A stretch of DNA of 64,000 nt from Aphrocallistes beatrix (lineage: Eukaryota; Porifera; Hexactinellida; Sceptrulophora; Aphrocallistidae), in the NCBI GenBank assembly GCA_963281255.1, contig OY725488.1, forward strand, positions 496,001 to 560,000. Reading direction: 5' to 3'. The first letter of the stretch is position 1, and each line of letters opens with the position of its first letter. Positions 11,601 to 21,878 of this stretch are shown one piece after another. A model generated the notes under the pieces. It had not been told where the DNA came from, ran no database searches, and saw nothing but the letters and a program-made list of their open reading frames with translations. The position numbers and the translations under genes are program-made.

Positions 11601-13297
11601 AGACTGAGTTTTCTTTCAGTTGTCCTAAGTTGAAACTTCCATGACAGTATATTTAGGCAAAATATGTAATTAGTAATTGCATAGATAAAAGGACTTCTCC
11701 ATTTATAGATGACAGATGTTTCAGTATACAAAAATGAATAAAGTATTGTATAAGTTTAGAATATTGATGTTTATAATTATTTTATATTGTGTCTAGATCA
11801 ATGTCTTCTGCCAACTTTATTCTTGTCACATTACTTCTTCTTACTCTCCTCCAAATTCTACTTCGCCATCGGGCATCAGTTCACAGTACAGAGTATCCGT
11901 TATGAGGCGGCTTTTACTGGATTTCACGGGAACCTGGATAGCTTCCTGTTAGCGGGGTTTTTAATCATCATTAACATGTTTGCTTCTTACATATGGATTG
12001 TGTTTGTTCTTCCGTTGTTTTTAATTGAGACTAAACGCCAAAGCAGAGAAAGATCAGATCCTATTCCACTGAATATCATCAATACATTCTTACAGATCCT
12101 CTGTATGGCTTGCTTTCAAGTAAGGTTTTAGAATATTATATTAAAATCGAAAACTACCGGCTACTTTTAAGATTTCAGATATAAATTGAGCATATTTTCT
12201 CATAATTTCGCCATAATTTTCCGTAAAAAGTGATGAATTATGATTTCTAACGCGATCGTTACACTTCGAGTCTTCTTCTTTATCACAAAACAATTATAGT
12301 TGTATATACTTATTATCACGAATAAATTAATCAATAAAATTTTCGGATTTCTAAAGCGATCAGAATTTGTCAATCAATTTGGACAAATTAAAATTAAATA
12401 AGATGTGATTAGGAATTGTTATTATGATGATATTATATCGCTCTTTCCACATGGACAGAATACAGTAGTAGCTAAGTTATAAGAAACTTGATCAGTTTTT
12501 TGTTGGTTTATTAGCATTTAGTTGATAAACCAAAAAAAGTCGATATACCGATTAGTGTGTCTGGGATGTGGTACTTATTCCTTGTAAATTGGATGCTTGC
12601 AGGACAAAATGCAGTTTATCTCGATTACCTGAATGTTGCACAACTCTTCGTTCTTTATTAGATGACTGGCAGAAAAACATTTTGATATCCTAATACTTGT
12701 TTTTCAGATGGACATTTATTTGATTTATTTTAATTGCACAATTGGCTCAGATAAACCGTTATGAAGTAATCTTTACTAAAAATATTCCTTACTACTTCGA
12801 AATGATCAAATTCTCAACATAAGTTCGTACATTTGCTCCTCATCAATTTGCTTATGCCCATTCAGTAAATAACTGCACTTGACTTCACGATTAAAAGTAC
12901 ATTTTAGTTTGCCGAATCTATACTATTACGTATACCCCTGGCAACTTCTAAAATACCCGGATAGCTATTCTTACTTATAGGATCCTCCTGACCAAGCGAT
13001 TTCCCAATTAACCGATGTAATTCAGTATTATGTTCTAATTATAAGGACTATTTCGTTTCTCGTAGCGGTTGTCCCGATTAGTAAGCGGAGTCGATTGTAT
13101 TTAGACTGTTATTGTATTTTCTCTTTTAGGTGTTGATAACATGTGCTGTGGCATTCATCCACAGACGGCATCTCATGGTTTGGAATGTATTCGCTCCTCG
13201 GTTTGTTTATGAGGCAGTAATATATTGTGTTATGGTTGTGTCAATATTGATTGTACTTATCATTGTCTATGGAACTAATCTATCATTTAATAGCTAA
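8621..13297 (+). CDS. PIGO: GPI ethanolamine phosphate transferase 3 (PIG-O)
   Basis: Six exons (8621-8973, 9249-9445, 9507-9723, 9787-11411, 11797-12119, 13130-13297) join in frame to 960 aa. An N-terminal membrane anchor ([12 protein letters not shown]) precedes the lumenal alkaline-phosphatase-type domain: [13 protein letters not shown] (metal Asp), [40 protein letters not shown] and [13 protein letters not shown]. The remaining two thirds is a multi-span membrane region, ending with [18 protein letters not shown] and [19 protein letters not shown], both conserved in PIG-O. The enzyme adds phosphoethanolamine to the third mannose of the GPI anchor in the ER. The last intron (12120-13129) is the longest at 1010 bp and holds a decayed copy of part of exon 4 plus a dispersed repeat. 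Confidence 0.95.
12320..12440 (+). pseudogene. decayed duplicate of a PIGO exon-4 fragment inside PIGO intron 5
   Basis: The segment around 12343-12437 resembles exon 4 at 10294-10388. Both contain ggatttctaaagcgatcaga as an exact shared block, and downstream pieces align with scattered substitutions and a 4-bp gap (ttgtcactcaatatgggcaa against ttgtcaatcaatttggacaa; gggattgttgttatgacgat against ggaattgttattatgatgat). Same orientation as the gene. It is not translatable as a replacement exon. Confidence 0.7.
12995..13100. repeat. dispersed repeat, copy 1 (related to 20190-20312)
   Basis: Contains cccaattaaccgatgtaatt and, about 65 bp on, ttgtcccgattagtaagcgg followed by agtc. The same two blocks with small differences occur at 20231-20255 and 20298-20318. 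No terminal repeat or target duplication is certain. It lies in PIGO intron 5. Confidence 0.55.
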
Positions 13298-13451
13298 ATT
13301 ATTAAATTTTATACGTATATAAAACCTAAATTGTGAAAATTCCTCTTACTTTTAGCGACAAATGCCTATAAATTTCATCAATTTGATTTATATTTCAATT
13401 AATGTAGCATCACAACTGTTTGTTTCAGCAGCTGATAGATAAACGAATAAC

Positions 13452-14231
13452 ATGCTGTCTCAACTGACAGACAAGGCCACTCCTTGGTTCCTCATAATGG
13501 TCAGCACTCTATCCTGGACGGGATTGTACTATGCGATTTATTCTTTCAATCGTAAGTCGGAGCAGAGCGTTAGGTTAGTAACAGTGTTCCACGCACTGAC
13601 CAGCATATGCCTGTGCTTCTACATCTGTGTAGTGAAGAGCACGCTTCCCCTCTTCCCACAGGGAGTGGGGCTCCCGAACAACTGGTGGCACAACCTGGGG
13701 ATGACCTACAGCCTGGGCTATTTCTTATTCGACCTGGTCTGGTCTCTCTACATGCAGACTGAGAACCTGGTTATGCTAGCGCACCATGTGCTCTCTATTT
13801 TGGGGTATTTGATTTGCTTCAATATGAACCTTTCTGCCTGTGAAATCCTAGCGACCACCGGTGGGGCTGAGGTGTCCAATCCTTTCTTGCAATTGCGCTG
13901 GTATCTTCAGCAGAATCAGAGGCTGGACTCCGACGTTGGGAAATTCGCTGAGCACATGTTTCTACTCTGTTGGTTTGTGGTCAGGATGGGGATTGGCACG
14001 TTGCTGTATTTTGTAGTGGTCTCCTCAGACGTCACTTTCGTCGTAGTTAAAACTGGAGCAACTGGCATGTTCATAATCAGCTGTACTTTCACTTACGGCA
14101 TTATTCAGTACTACCGAAAAAAGTTCGGCAATCTCTCACTTATTCCGAAATACTTTGTGACAGAGTTCCCCTCTTTTGCCAGGAGTTCCTGGAAGAATGT
14201 TTTAAAACTGAAACTGATGTCAGTTTCATGA
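13452..14231 (+). CDS. TLCD5: TLC-domain membrane protein, TLCD5/TMEM136-like
   Basis: Single-exon gene of 259 codons starting at the ATG after tttcagcagctgatagataaacgaata. It has six or more predicted membrane helices. Motifs typical of the TLCD5 (TMEM136) branch of TLC proteins are present: YSLGYFLFDLVWSLYMQTE, VMLAHHVLSILGY (the central conserved His pair), EVSNPFLQLRWYL and a VRMGIGTLLYF helix. TLC proteins are multi-pass ER or plasma-membrane proteins linked to lipid sensing or transport; the exact activity of TLCD5 is not well established. The basic C-terminal tail is cytosolic by inference. No intron, unlike PIGO next door. Confidence 0.85.
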   Translation: MLSQLTDKATPWFLIMVSTLSWTGLYYAIYSFNRKSEQSVRLVTVFHALTSICLCFYICVVKSTLPLFPQGVGLPNNWWHNLGMTYSLGYFLFDLVWSLYMQTENLVMLAHHVLSILGYLICFNMNLSACEILATTGGAEVSNPFLQLRWYLQQNQRLDSDVGKFAEHMFLLCWFVVRMGIGTLLYFVVVSSDVTFVVVKTGATGMFIISCTFTYGIIQYYRKKFGNLSLIPKYFVTEFPSFARSSWKNVLKLKLMSVS

Positions 14232-14518
14232 TAACTTAATTGTATTCTGTCATGTGGAAATATTAGCAATTTTTTAACTTGATCGCGAATGATTTAAATT
14301 ATTTATTAGCTCTTGTATATAGTATTTACAATGATTCAAACATTATTGTTTATCTCTTTGCATTTGCATATTATTATTATTTATTGATTGTGTAATGGCA
14401 AATATTAACGGAAGCACCCACCTTTACCTATGCTACGAATTCTCTACTCCTACGTAGTTAATGAGTACTTAGATCTAATTATTAATAGAGAATTAGAGGA
14501 TAGCTCATTATTAAAACA

Positions 14519-16018
14519 ATGACTGAAGCGACAAAACAGGAAACAGTGAGTGTATTCAAAGCACTGATGAATGCCCCTGCAAACAAGCACTGCTTCGACT
14601 GCGGAGGAAAACCCCCGACCTGGGCCTCGGTTACATACGGCGTTTTTCTCTGCATAGATTGCTCGGCAGTCCATCGCTCCCTTGGAGTCCACATCAGTTA
14701 CATAAAGTCCACGCAGCTGGATCGGTGGACCTGGGAACGGCTAAGGTTGATGCAAGCGGGAGGGAATGCCAAGGCGGATGCTTACTTTCGCGAACATGGA
14801 ATGCAGCACAGCCAAGACACTCATAAGAAGTACCAGAGTCGAGTTGCAGAGTTGTACCGCAACAAGCTAGCAGCGGAAGCGTCCAAGCCTAATCCTGGAG
14901 TAGGAGTGAAACCGGAAACGCCCACCTCTCCTTTAGAGGTTGACTTCTTCAGCACAGAGTTGGAGCGTCCCACTGGTCCCGTAGCAGAGCTCACCGCCGC
15001 CTCTCAGAGTGCGAATTCCCAGGAATCTCCTGTCAAAACGGTAACTGCCATGAAACCCTCCTCACAGACAGGGTACAGCTCTGCCCTCATCGGAAAGAGG
15101 ACCCCTCGGAGTGCCGGCAAGAAGGGGAAAGGGTTGGGAGGCCAGAAGATTCAGGCTAGCGTTTCAGAGTTAGAAAATCAAGCTGCTTCTCTGCAATCCC
15201 GTCACGAAGCGAGTGACTCTCCTTCAGAACCTCAACAAGCCCTGGATCTGACTCAGGTGTCCAAAGAGTTCAACGCCAAGTCTAACCTGGACTCCCACAA
15301 AGCTCTGCAGGCGGAGAGACTAGGAATGGGCATTGGTATGGTCAGCAATACGACCACATCCAAACCAGTTAGTTCTAAGCAGCCGTCCTCTCACGGACAC
15401 TCCATTTCGAACAGCATGTCCTCAGCCAACCAGACAACTCCCACCTCTCGGAGTGATTACCAATATTCAACTTCTCATGAAGATGATCATGGTTCTTTCT
15501 TTTCAAAATACGGGATTTCGAGTTATAGCGATAGTGCCGAGCTCCCCACCTACACTAGCTCTCCCTCCAGCTATGAGAACTCCCAGGGCGGGACGGGGGT
15601 CAGTTTGGGAAAGCATTCCATGTTCTCTTCTGACACACCTAAGCCGAACATTCCTAAAGAAGCAGCTCCACCCCCACAGAAGTCCGTCTCGAGTTCCAGA
15701 AGTTATCAGTCCCGGGACACTCCTGCTTCAAACGATGATCAATGGAAAGATCAGTACAAAGGCGCCAGTTCTATATCTTCCGATATGTTCTTTGGTCGGC
15801 GAGAGGGGGACGATGGGCAGACGGATGATTCCGGCGTGCAAAAGTTCCGTGGCTCTAATGCTATCTCGAGCGATGATTACTTCAACAAGCCGAAACCGCA
15901 AGAGAGCGAATCAATCGACATGTATAAGATCAAGGAAGGCATCTCCATGGTTTCGACCAAACTGAGTTCTGTTGCTTCAAATGTTTACAAGAAAGTGCAG
16001 AGTAGCATGGAAACATAA
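14519..16018 (+). CDS. ARFGAP2: ADP-ribosylation factor GTPase-activating protein 2/3
   Basis: Single-exon gene, 499 aa. The N-terminal ArfGAP zinc finger is complete: C25-x2-C28...C45-x2-C48, with the arginine finger in [12 protein letters not shown] (R53). The central part (130-400) is a Ser/Thr/Pro-rich linker. The C-terminus has the repeated ISS-DMFF/ISSDDYF motifs ([22 protein letters not shown]) and an amphipathic [17 protein letters not shown] segment, which mark the ARFGAP2/3 coatomer-binding class rather than ARFGAP1. It stimulates Arf1 GTP hydrolysis on COPI vesicles. I cannot separate ARFGAP2 from ARFGAP3; an invertebrate probably has one common orthologue. Confidence 0.92.
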   Translation: MTEATKQETVSVFKALMNAPANKHCFDCGGKPPTWASVTYGVFLCIDCSAVHRSLGVHISYIKSTQLDRWTWERLRLMQAGGNAKADAYFREHGMQHSQDTHKKYQSRVAELYRNKLAAEASKPNPGVGVKPETPTSPLEVDFFSTELERPTGPVAELTAASQSANSQESPVKTVTAMKPSSQTGYSSALIGKRTPRSAGKKGKGLGGQKIQASVSELENQAASLQSRHEASDSPSEPQQALDLTQVSKEFNAKSNLDSHKALQAERLGMGIGMVSNTTTSKPVSSKQPSSHGHSISNSMSSANQTTPTSRSDYQYSTSHEDDHGSFFSKYGISSYSDSAELPTYTSSPSSYENSQGGTGVSLGKHSMFSSDTPKPNIPKEAAPPPQKSVSSSRSYQSRDTPASNDDQWKDQYKGASSISSDMFFGRREGDDGQTDDSGVQKFRGSNAISSDDYFNKPKPQESESIDMYKIKEGISMVSTKLSSVASNVYKKVQSSMET

Positions 16019-16183
16019 TATGTAACAAAACACTCCAATTAGAATTATTTAACTAACATTCAATTCTTATGTTGCAAGTTTAATTACCATAATTTCAAGA
16101 TGTAGGAGTTTGTTATGGATTGTATCAGCTTTACTTCTATGATAATTTATTTGTTTAATAAGTATGTCCCTCATTTATATATA

Positions 16184-16361
16184 CAGTCGACAACCGTTAA
16201 TTCGAACTGTCGTTGATAAAAAATATGTAGAACGTCAAAATTGAAAGATAAAAACGAGATATTAATATAGATTATAGGTTAAGAGAGGTTTAAATTTGTG
16301 TGGGATTCATGCGAGAGTTTCAAGGGAAAACATATTTGTTCGAATTAACGGTTGTCGACTG
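16184..16361. mobile_element. pogo/Tigger-like MITE, 178 bp
   Basis: Perfect 24-bp terminal inverted repeats begin cagtcgacaaccgttaattc on the left, with the reverse complement ending at 16361. The left flank is TA; the right flank is CA, so one copy of a TA target duplication may have mutated. Interior is non-coding and AT-rich. Termini of the form CAGT..aacc.ttaattcgaac are typical of pogo-type Tc1/mariner derivatives. It lies between ARFGAP2 and POLR2H. Confidence 0.8.
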
Positions 16362-16468
16362 CATCTCAATTTGCAAGTCTTAATTAAACCTTTCATAAAT
16401 TCAAACTATTCACTAATATACTTGTTTTAGCATATTATTATTATTATTATTAATTGCTGATACTGATA

Positions 16469-17572
16469 ATGGCTGGAATCCTGTTTGAAGATATTTTCCA
16501 TGTCAAAGATATAGATCGAGATGGGAAAAAGTTTGAGAGAGGTATCGTTATAGTATCTACTTAATATTAGTTATTTTTTGAAATATAACTTGATGAGTTT
16601 CAGTTAAGCAAGAAACTATTATACCTAAAAAATCGTTCTACATAGTGTGTGCTCGATCTAAAGCTGACTGTCTCTTCTAGTTTCTAGGCTTTTCTGTGAG
16701 AGCGAGTCATTCAAAATGGATCTTATCTTAGACGTGAACACCCAACTCTACCCTGTGAAAGTGAGTGAGAAATTCCGACTCTTACTGGCCTCTACTCTGA
16801 ATGAAGATGGATCAGCTGATGACTACGATTATCAACCCGGTGCTAGTCACGCTCCTTCTCGAGCTGATCACTTCGAGTACGTGATGTATGGGAAGGTCTA
16901 TAGACTCGAGAACGAAGCAGGGTCTTCAGAAGCGAGCACATTGTTAGTAATTATATGCGTGTTCTTCTTAGAGGAAGTAATAGACAGTAGTTAAGTATTT
17001 TCCGGGAAAGCTTTGGGTTTGATTAATTAAATATTCAATATAATTTTCTACCTTTTTTACTTGATGAAATACAAATTCAATTAATGGAAATGTCAATTAG
17101 GAAGATACTTGTACAAGTCTCGTGTCCGAAAATGATTTCCTTTTTTCTTTTTCTCATTTCTTAGCAACTATTATGCCAATTCTAATTAAGATTAATGGAA
17201 TGGACGAATGCCTGTGATTAAAGATTAATTATTGCACTGTATCATCCCTAAAGTTATGGGATATTTAATACCCAGGAAATTTTCTAAAATTCTAAGGACT
17301 TAAAGTTGACATAATTTAGTCGCAAATTTGTGGAACCCTGGCTAATGATTAGTTTAACATGTCGCGTAGTAGAATGCTATGCTATCTAGCTCAAAGCATG
17401 TACGTATCCTAGAAATTAATTATTTTTTGATGAAAATTGTTTTTATACGAATCTTAACTTCTACTAGTTAATTAATTATGATCTGATGATGTTAGTTCAT
17501 AGCTTATTATCTCTGAACTATATATGGTAGTATAAATATGTATTTAACATTCAAATTGAATGATTTGTTGAG

Positions 17573-17622
<50 letters not shown>

Positions 17623-18424
17623 TATCCTATTTGAATGGAGAACTGGCAAGTGGCATGAATGTGAATCTTAGCTTCATGTAGGTTATAATTATTCAATAAA
17701 GAGTTTACGCATGGTTGGTATATCTAAGCAAAATCTCGTAACCTATCGGCATCACTCTTACAGCAGCAAAAATTAAGCTATGCTATATTAATGAGGGAAA
17801 TGATACGTATGCATATTTTTGAAGATTTATTCTTCATGGAATGTGATTTGTGTCAACACTATATGTGATAAAAATTACTAAAAAATGACTAAAAACAATA
17901 GTGGAAGATAAGGAGTTTTTTCAAGTTACAATATTTGAGTGGCAATGAGTGGCAAGTGCTATTAAAGTAATAGACATAGTATTTTAATTAATTACAAGTA
18001 ACCAAGGCTAAAAAATTCCAACTAATCCCGACACATCCAATTTTAATCTAAAGCACAATGTACACTTTCATCTTACACGGATTTGTTAAGATTCTACCCT
18101 CAAGTTCTCTCTTCCATATGTAATGTTATTTTAGACGCTTATATGATCATCAATTATCAATTCAATCTGCTTATCTCATAATTGGTTTTAGGAGCACTGG
18201 CACCACTGTGCTTCATACCTAGATGATAGGCTAAGTGCTCTCGCTATTATTTATATCGTATTACATACTGGAAACTATTTGTATTTAACTGAAATTTCTA
18301 TTGTAGATCGGCATTCGTTTCCTATGGAGGACTTCTAATGAAGATTCACGGAGATTCTAACAATCTCCACGCCATCCAACCAGACACCTACATCTACCTA
18401 CTGATGAAGAGATTGACCTTTTGA
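16469..18424 (+). CDS. POLR2H: RNA polymerases I, II and III subunit RPB8
   Basis: Three exons (16469-16541, 16681-16942, 18307-18424) encode exactly 150 aa, the usual RPB8 length. Conserved segments run end to end: [72 protein letters not shown], then [13 protein letters not shown] and [14 protein letters not shown]8 is a shared subunit of the three nuclear RNA polymerases with an OB-like fold. The second intron (16943-18306, 1364 bp) is unusually long for this window and includes a TTG microsatellite. Confidence 0.97.
17573..17621. repeat. (TTG)n microsatellite
   Basis: About sixteen uninterrupted TTG units inside POLR2H intron 2. Confidence 0.95.
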
Positions 18425-18894
18425 TTGATATATTGATTGTTTAAATGATTTAGATATTTCAATGTTCAAATTTAAATTGAGTCTCATTCAAATAATATTT
18501 GATAAGAATACAGTAGTAGTTCATACTGTAATCGCTCTAATTGCAATATTATTGCGAAGTTTGCTTAAAAGCAAGCAAATTCGAGCAAAGGCGACATGCT
18601 AGTAGGCGAACTCTCCATCCTACTATATTAATATAAGAATACATTGATTACTATATATTTATTATTATTATTATTATTATTAATGAGAAAGACAAATGCA
18701 TTACATTATATGATGAAATAATTTATTTAGTACCCATTTACCTGGTACCCAATATTTTTATGAACATAACACATACATGTTAGTTTAAATAATAAGAATA
18801 ACATAATTCAGACAACAAACAAGTATTTTGTAACCAGCAATATATAAGTTCAAAATGAAGGATGAGACCAGGAATTAAAATCCTTATAGAGTTT
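18425..18894. other. intergenic between convergent genes
   Basis: About 470 bp between the ends of POLR2H (plus) and the Ig-fold gene (minus). AT-rich, with a short ATT microsatellite at about 18658-18683. Presumably both 3' UTRs. No coding signal. Confidence 0.5.
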
Positions 18895-19536
18895 TTATGC
18901 GCTCCTTTCTATGTGGAGCTTTTGTATCTTGGCAGGAATTGAGGGAATCGTTTGTCCGAATAAGTCCGTAACTCGGACATAGAAGGTCCCGTAATTATAC
19001 TCGTGTACCTCGTCTATCGATAGCTTATGCTTTGTCTGTCCGTGAATCGGAAGATCATTGTCATCACAATAAACGTACCACTGGAATTTGGGTGCTGTTG
19101 CTTCGACTGACACCTTCAGCTCTGCTGGGAATCCTAATGGAACTGCGATGTTTGCTGGCTGCTGGAAGAAGCGAATATTAGGAATGGTTTTGTAAGGGCC
19201 TTTTCTATCTATAGGCTGGTAAGGGAAGTCTATAAATCTCTTCTCTAGAAAGAGATTTACATATTCAGTCAGCTGTTCTTGGAGACAGTTCGTTACTTCG
19301 AGACGATACTTTCCAAATGACGCAGGCGTAATCGGACATATCTCTAAAATAGGAGTTCTCTCCCCCAATATTAGTTCCCCCAAAGGATTATACCATCTGT
19401 ACCTTATGCATCCTGATCCCTTGATGGCGTATGAGAAGAACGCGTAGCCGCCTTCGATGTTAAACTGGTTATCTGCCTTCTTATCCCATTGCAATGGAAA
19501 AGATCCCAAATAACAGTTACAAATACGTCCCGTCAT
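18895..19536 (-). CDS. protein with two Ig-like folds, unrecognised family
   Basis: Reading frame of 213 codons from the first ATG (19536). The frame continues ten codons upstream without an ATG, and an acceptor-like caatttag lies just before this ATG, so an upstream exon is possible. Two segments look like Ig-type domains: residues about 25-85 (IRYRWYNPLGEL...FGKYRLEVTN; W plus a G.Y.. strand) and about 120-205 (PAELKVSVEATAPKFQWYV...YNYGTFYVRVTD). They lack the usual cysteine pair, and I see no signal peptide or membrane segment, so it may be intracellular. MALT1-type Ig domains have a similar look, but no caspase-like or death domain is visible. Confidence 0.5.
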   Translation of the reverse strand: MTGRICNCYLGSFPLQWDKKADNQFNIEGGYAFFSYAIKGSGCIRYRWYNPLGELILGERTPILEICPITPASFGKYRLEVTNCLQEQLTEYVNLFLEKRFIDFPYQPIDRKGPYKTIPNIRFFQQPANIAVPLGFPAELKVSVEATAPKFQWYVYCDDNDLPIHGQTKHKLSIDEVHEYNYGTFYVRVTDLFGQTIPSIPAKIQKLHIERSA

Positions 19537-21098
19537 TCTAAATTGTATATGTTCCAGATTTTTCAACTTTCAAAAAAGTTTAATGTTAATCGCGCCAGTT
19601 TTCATCATATTTATACCAAATTGCAGCATTAGGGCTCCCTATTGCATTGAATGACTGCTACCGAAACTACATCTGTTGAGGAATTCGCCTAGAAACTCGT
19701 CCATGGTAGATTATGTTTAATTTCCGCCAGCAGATTTAATGTACAATAAATATAGCTACCCACCATTCTGCAGAGGAGACTGCCGAGGTATAACAATCGT
19801 TCCAAATCTTTCAATTATTTAGTACAATTATAATGATATACGAGCGTGCTGCACAGCTCGCGAACACTTGGTGTTTCTGCACCATTCACCCGCTGGCTCT
19901 TAATTAAATTTGTTTTCCTAATAGTCCATTCGCAAGCGAAATTCTATCAAAATGCGACTTACTTATGTTGGTTTAACTGAAAAAATGGTGCAGCGTAGTC
20001 ATAGATGCAAATGTATTATCAACAAATCGTTTATCACCTTAAAACGAATGACAAACAAAAGTTATCGATTCTTGAACGTATCTAATTGATACGGAAATTC
20101 CTGTCCAATTTGAATGACCTTCACAATGTTAGTGAGTTTCAATATTGGAGCATCATTTCAGGATGAAAGGTGTAGTATTCGCTGGTTAATAAGTTTGTCC
20201 CGATTAATAATGCGGAGTACCCAATTAACCGATGAAATTCAGTATTAGCTTAGCTATAGCTATGTATAGGAGCCACTCCGTTCCTGAAACTTGTCCCGAT
20301 TAAGCGGAGTCAGCCGATACTAAGCCTCATTTAGCTGTAATATTTTAGTTTGTCGACTATGCTTGGTATTAGCCAGCTTCTAAGGTGGCCAACTAAATAT
20401 AGTCTTGATTGTAACCTAATTATGAATATCAGTACATAAATTCCGAGATGAATCCCATTGTTAGTTAATTTTGTAACAAAAGGAGACGAAAACATTTAAA
20501 GTGAGGCTACCCCACCGACCGCAATCGTCAATCTGTAGCAGCAATAGCCACTTCGGAATATTTATTAAAAGAAACAGCGTTTGTCTCCCTTTCGCTTTCG
20601 TATGTTACTATTATTAGGTACTGCGGTATCAAATGAGTTTAGTTTTTTATATCGCAACAATGTGCTATAGTAAGGCTGTGACTGAAACTGTTCACCGCAC
20701 CCGAACTACGGATGTCATCATTCATTATTTTTCTAAATAACATCCCAAACTGACAACAAAACTATGGCTCTGAAACTAAGTCAGAGTCGCATATTGTTAT
20801 GAACATTCGTTTATTATGAACTAGTCCTAACTTCATTTTCAAATAGGATATCTATTGAATCAAGTTCTTAATATGAAATATCTCTATTATAAGCACATTT
20901 TTGGTCTCCTGGTGGTTCATAATAAGCAACTCTGACTGCATTAGAAAACCTGTTTAACATGTTGTTTCTAAAATCGTGCAGATAGACAATATGATACATC
21001 TCTAATACTAATATTTTGAACATGATTGTAATTATACAAGGTACCTTACATTAACTTCACACATATACGCTTATCATTATTTATTTATTCGAGTTAGA
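19537..21098. other. long non-coding gap
   Basis: About 1.5 kb between divergent genes. It contains the dispersed repeat at 20190-20312. A short minus-strand frame beginning MDEFLGEFLNRC near 19710 might be a 5' exon, but I could not join it in frame to the Ig-fold gene. Otherwise nothing recognisable. Confidence 0.45.
20190..20312. repeat. dispersed repeat, copy 2 (related to 12995-13100)
   Basis: Contains gtttgtcccgattaataatg, then cccaattaaccgatgaaatt, then cttgtcccgattaagcggag. The last block repeats the first, so a short direct repeat brackets the middle. The same blocks occur in PIGO intron 5. Sequence style resembles pogo-type MITE interiors, but I could not fix termini. Confidence 0.5.
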
Positions 21099-21341
21099 AT
21101 GAGTGGATCCGGTTTAACTCCGAACGGTTCTCGGAGCACGGAGGAGCTAGACGAGTTCGCTAGGCTCAGTGCTGAGCTAGAGAAGCTAGGAGGGGCTCTG
21201 TCCAAGCTAGAAGAGAACAGTGACGCATTCAATTCTAACGCGAAGTCCTTGTTAGTAGAAATAAAGCAAATTAGGGAAGAGAATCGACAAGATAGCCAGC
21301 AGACAGAAGATGAAGGAAATCCCAACCCTAAAGTCAAATAA
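21099..21341 (+). CDS. BBLN: small coiled-coil protein, bublin (BBLN/UPF0184)-like
   Basis: Intronless 80-aa protein starting MSGSGLTPNGS. Residues about 15-65 form one amphipathic coiled coil (EFARLSAELEKLGGALSKLE then ENSDAFNSNAKSLLVEIKQI) with an acidic, polar tail. Length, the MSG...NG start, the leucine spacing and the RQ-rich end match human BBLN (C9orf16), an intermediate-filament-associated small protein. Coiled coils are prone to false resemblance, so other short coiled-coil families such as small BLOC/BORC subunits remain possible. Confidence 0.5.
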   Translation: MSGSGLTPNGSRSTEELDEFARLSAELEKLGGALSKLEENSDAFNSNAKSLLVEIKQIREENRQDSQQTEDEGNPNPKVK

Positions 21342-21878
21342 AATAATAACAGAGTATGAATTAGATATTATATATGTCTATACATTATACGTATCTGTCA
21401 ATATCATATATTTCACATACAATTCAGAGGATATATGTTATGAATATATTGAAATGAACTTATTATTTGTCTAACATTATCTCATACTGTCATTGTCTGG
21501 TCCGAACCTAGACCTTGCATTCCATCTTACCACAGGTGTAACTAACATCTGCAGTGAATAGTCGAAACTCGGATATTATAACATTTAATTAAGCCACAAA
21601 TGATTGGCAATCCATGAACTTTATTTATTTTATTTTAAATTTGAATTTTTAATTGTGCTTTGCTTGATTTGTACCTGAATTGGATATAACCCATTTCAGG
21701 CACAAACCAGCCACCACACCACAGCTGGTGCCACCTGTCAGACAGAGAGGGCTGTAAAACACACTAAATTTATCATTTTGAAATTGTGATCTTCAGTTTC
21801 ATTTTCAGCGGTCAGACGAGATAAATAATACTAATACATATTCACAACATTAACCAACCACATCTCTATATTATTAGC
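21342..21878. other. intergenic, no gene seen
   Basis: About 540 bp upstream of the whirlin gene, AT-rich, with no structured element recognised. It should contain the whirlin promoter and 5' UTR. Confidence 0.45.

Noticed and set aside
19700..19720. Minus-strand MDEFLGEFLNRC start as first exon of the Ig-fold gene
   Set aside because: No GT donor in a phase compatible with the acceptor at 19537 could be found.
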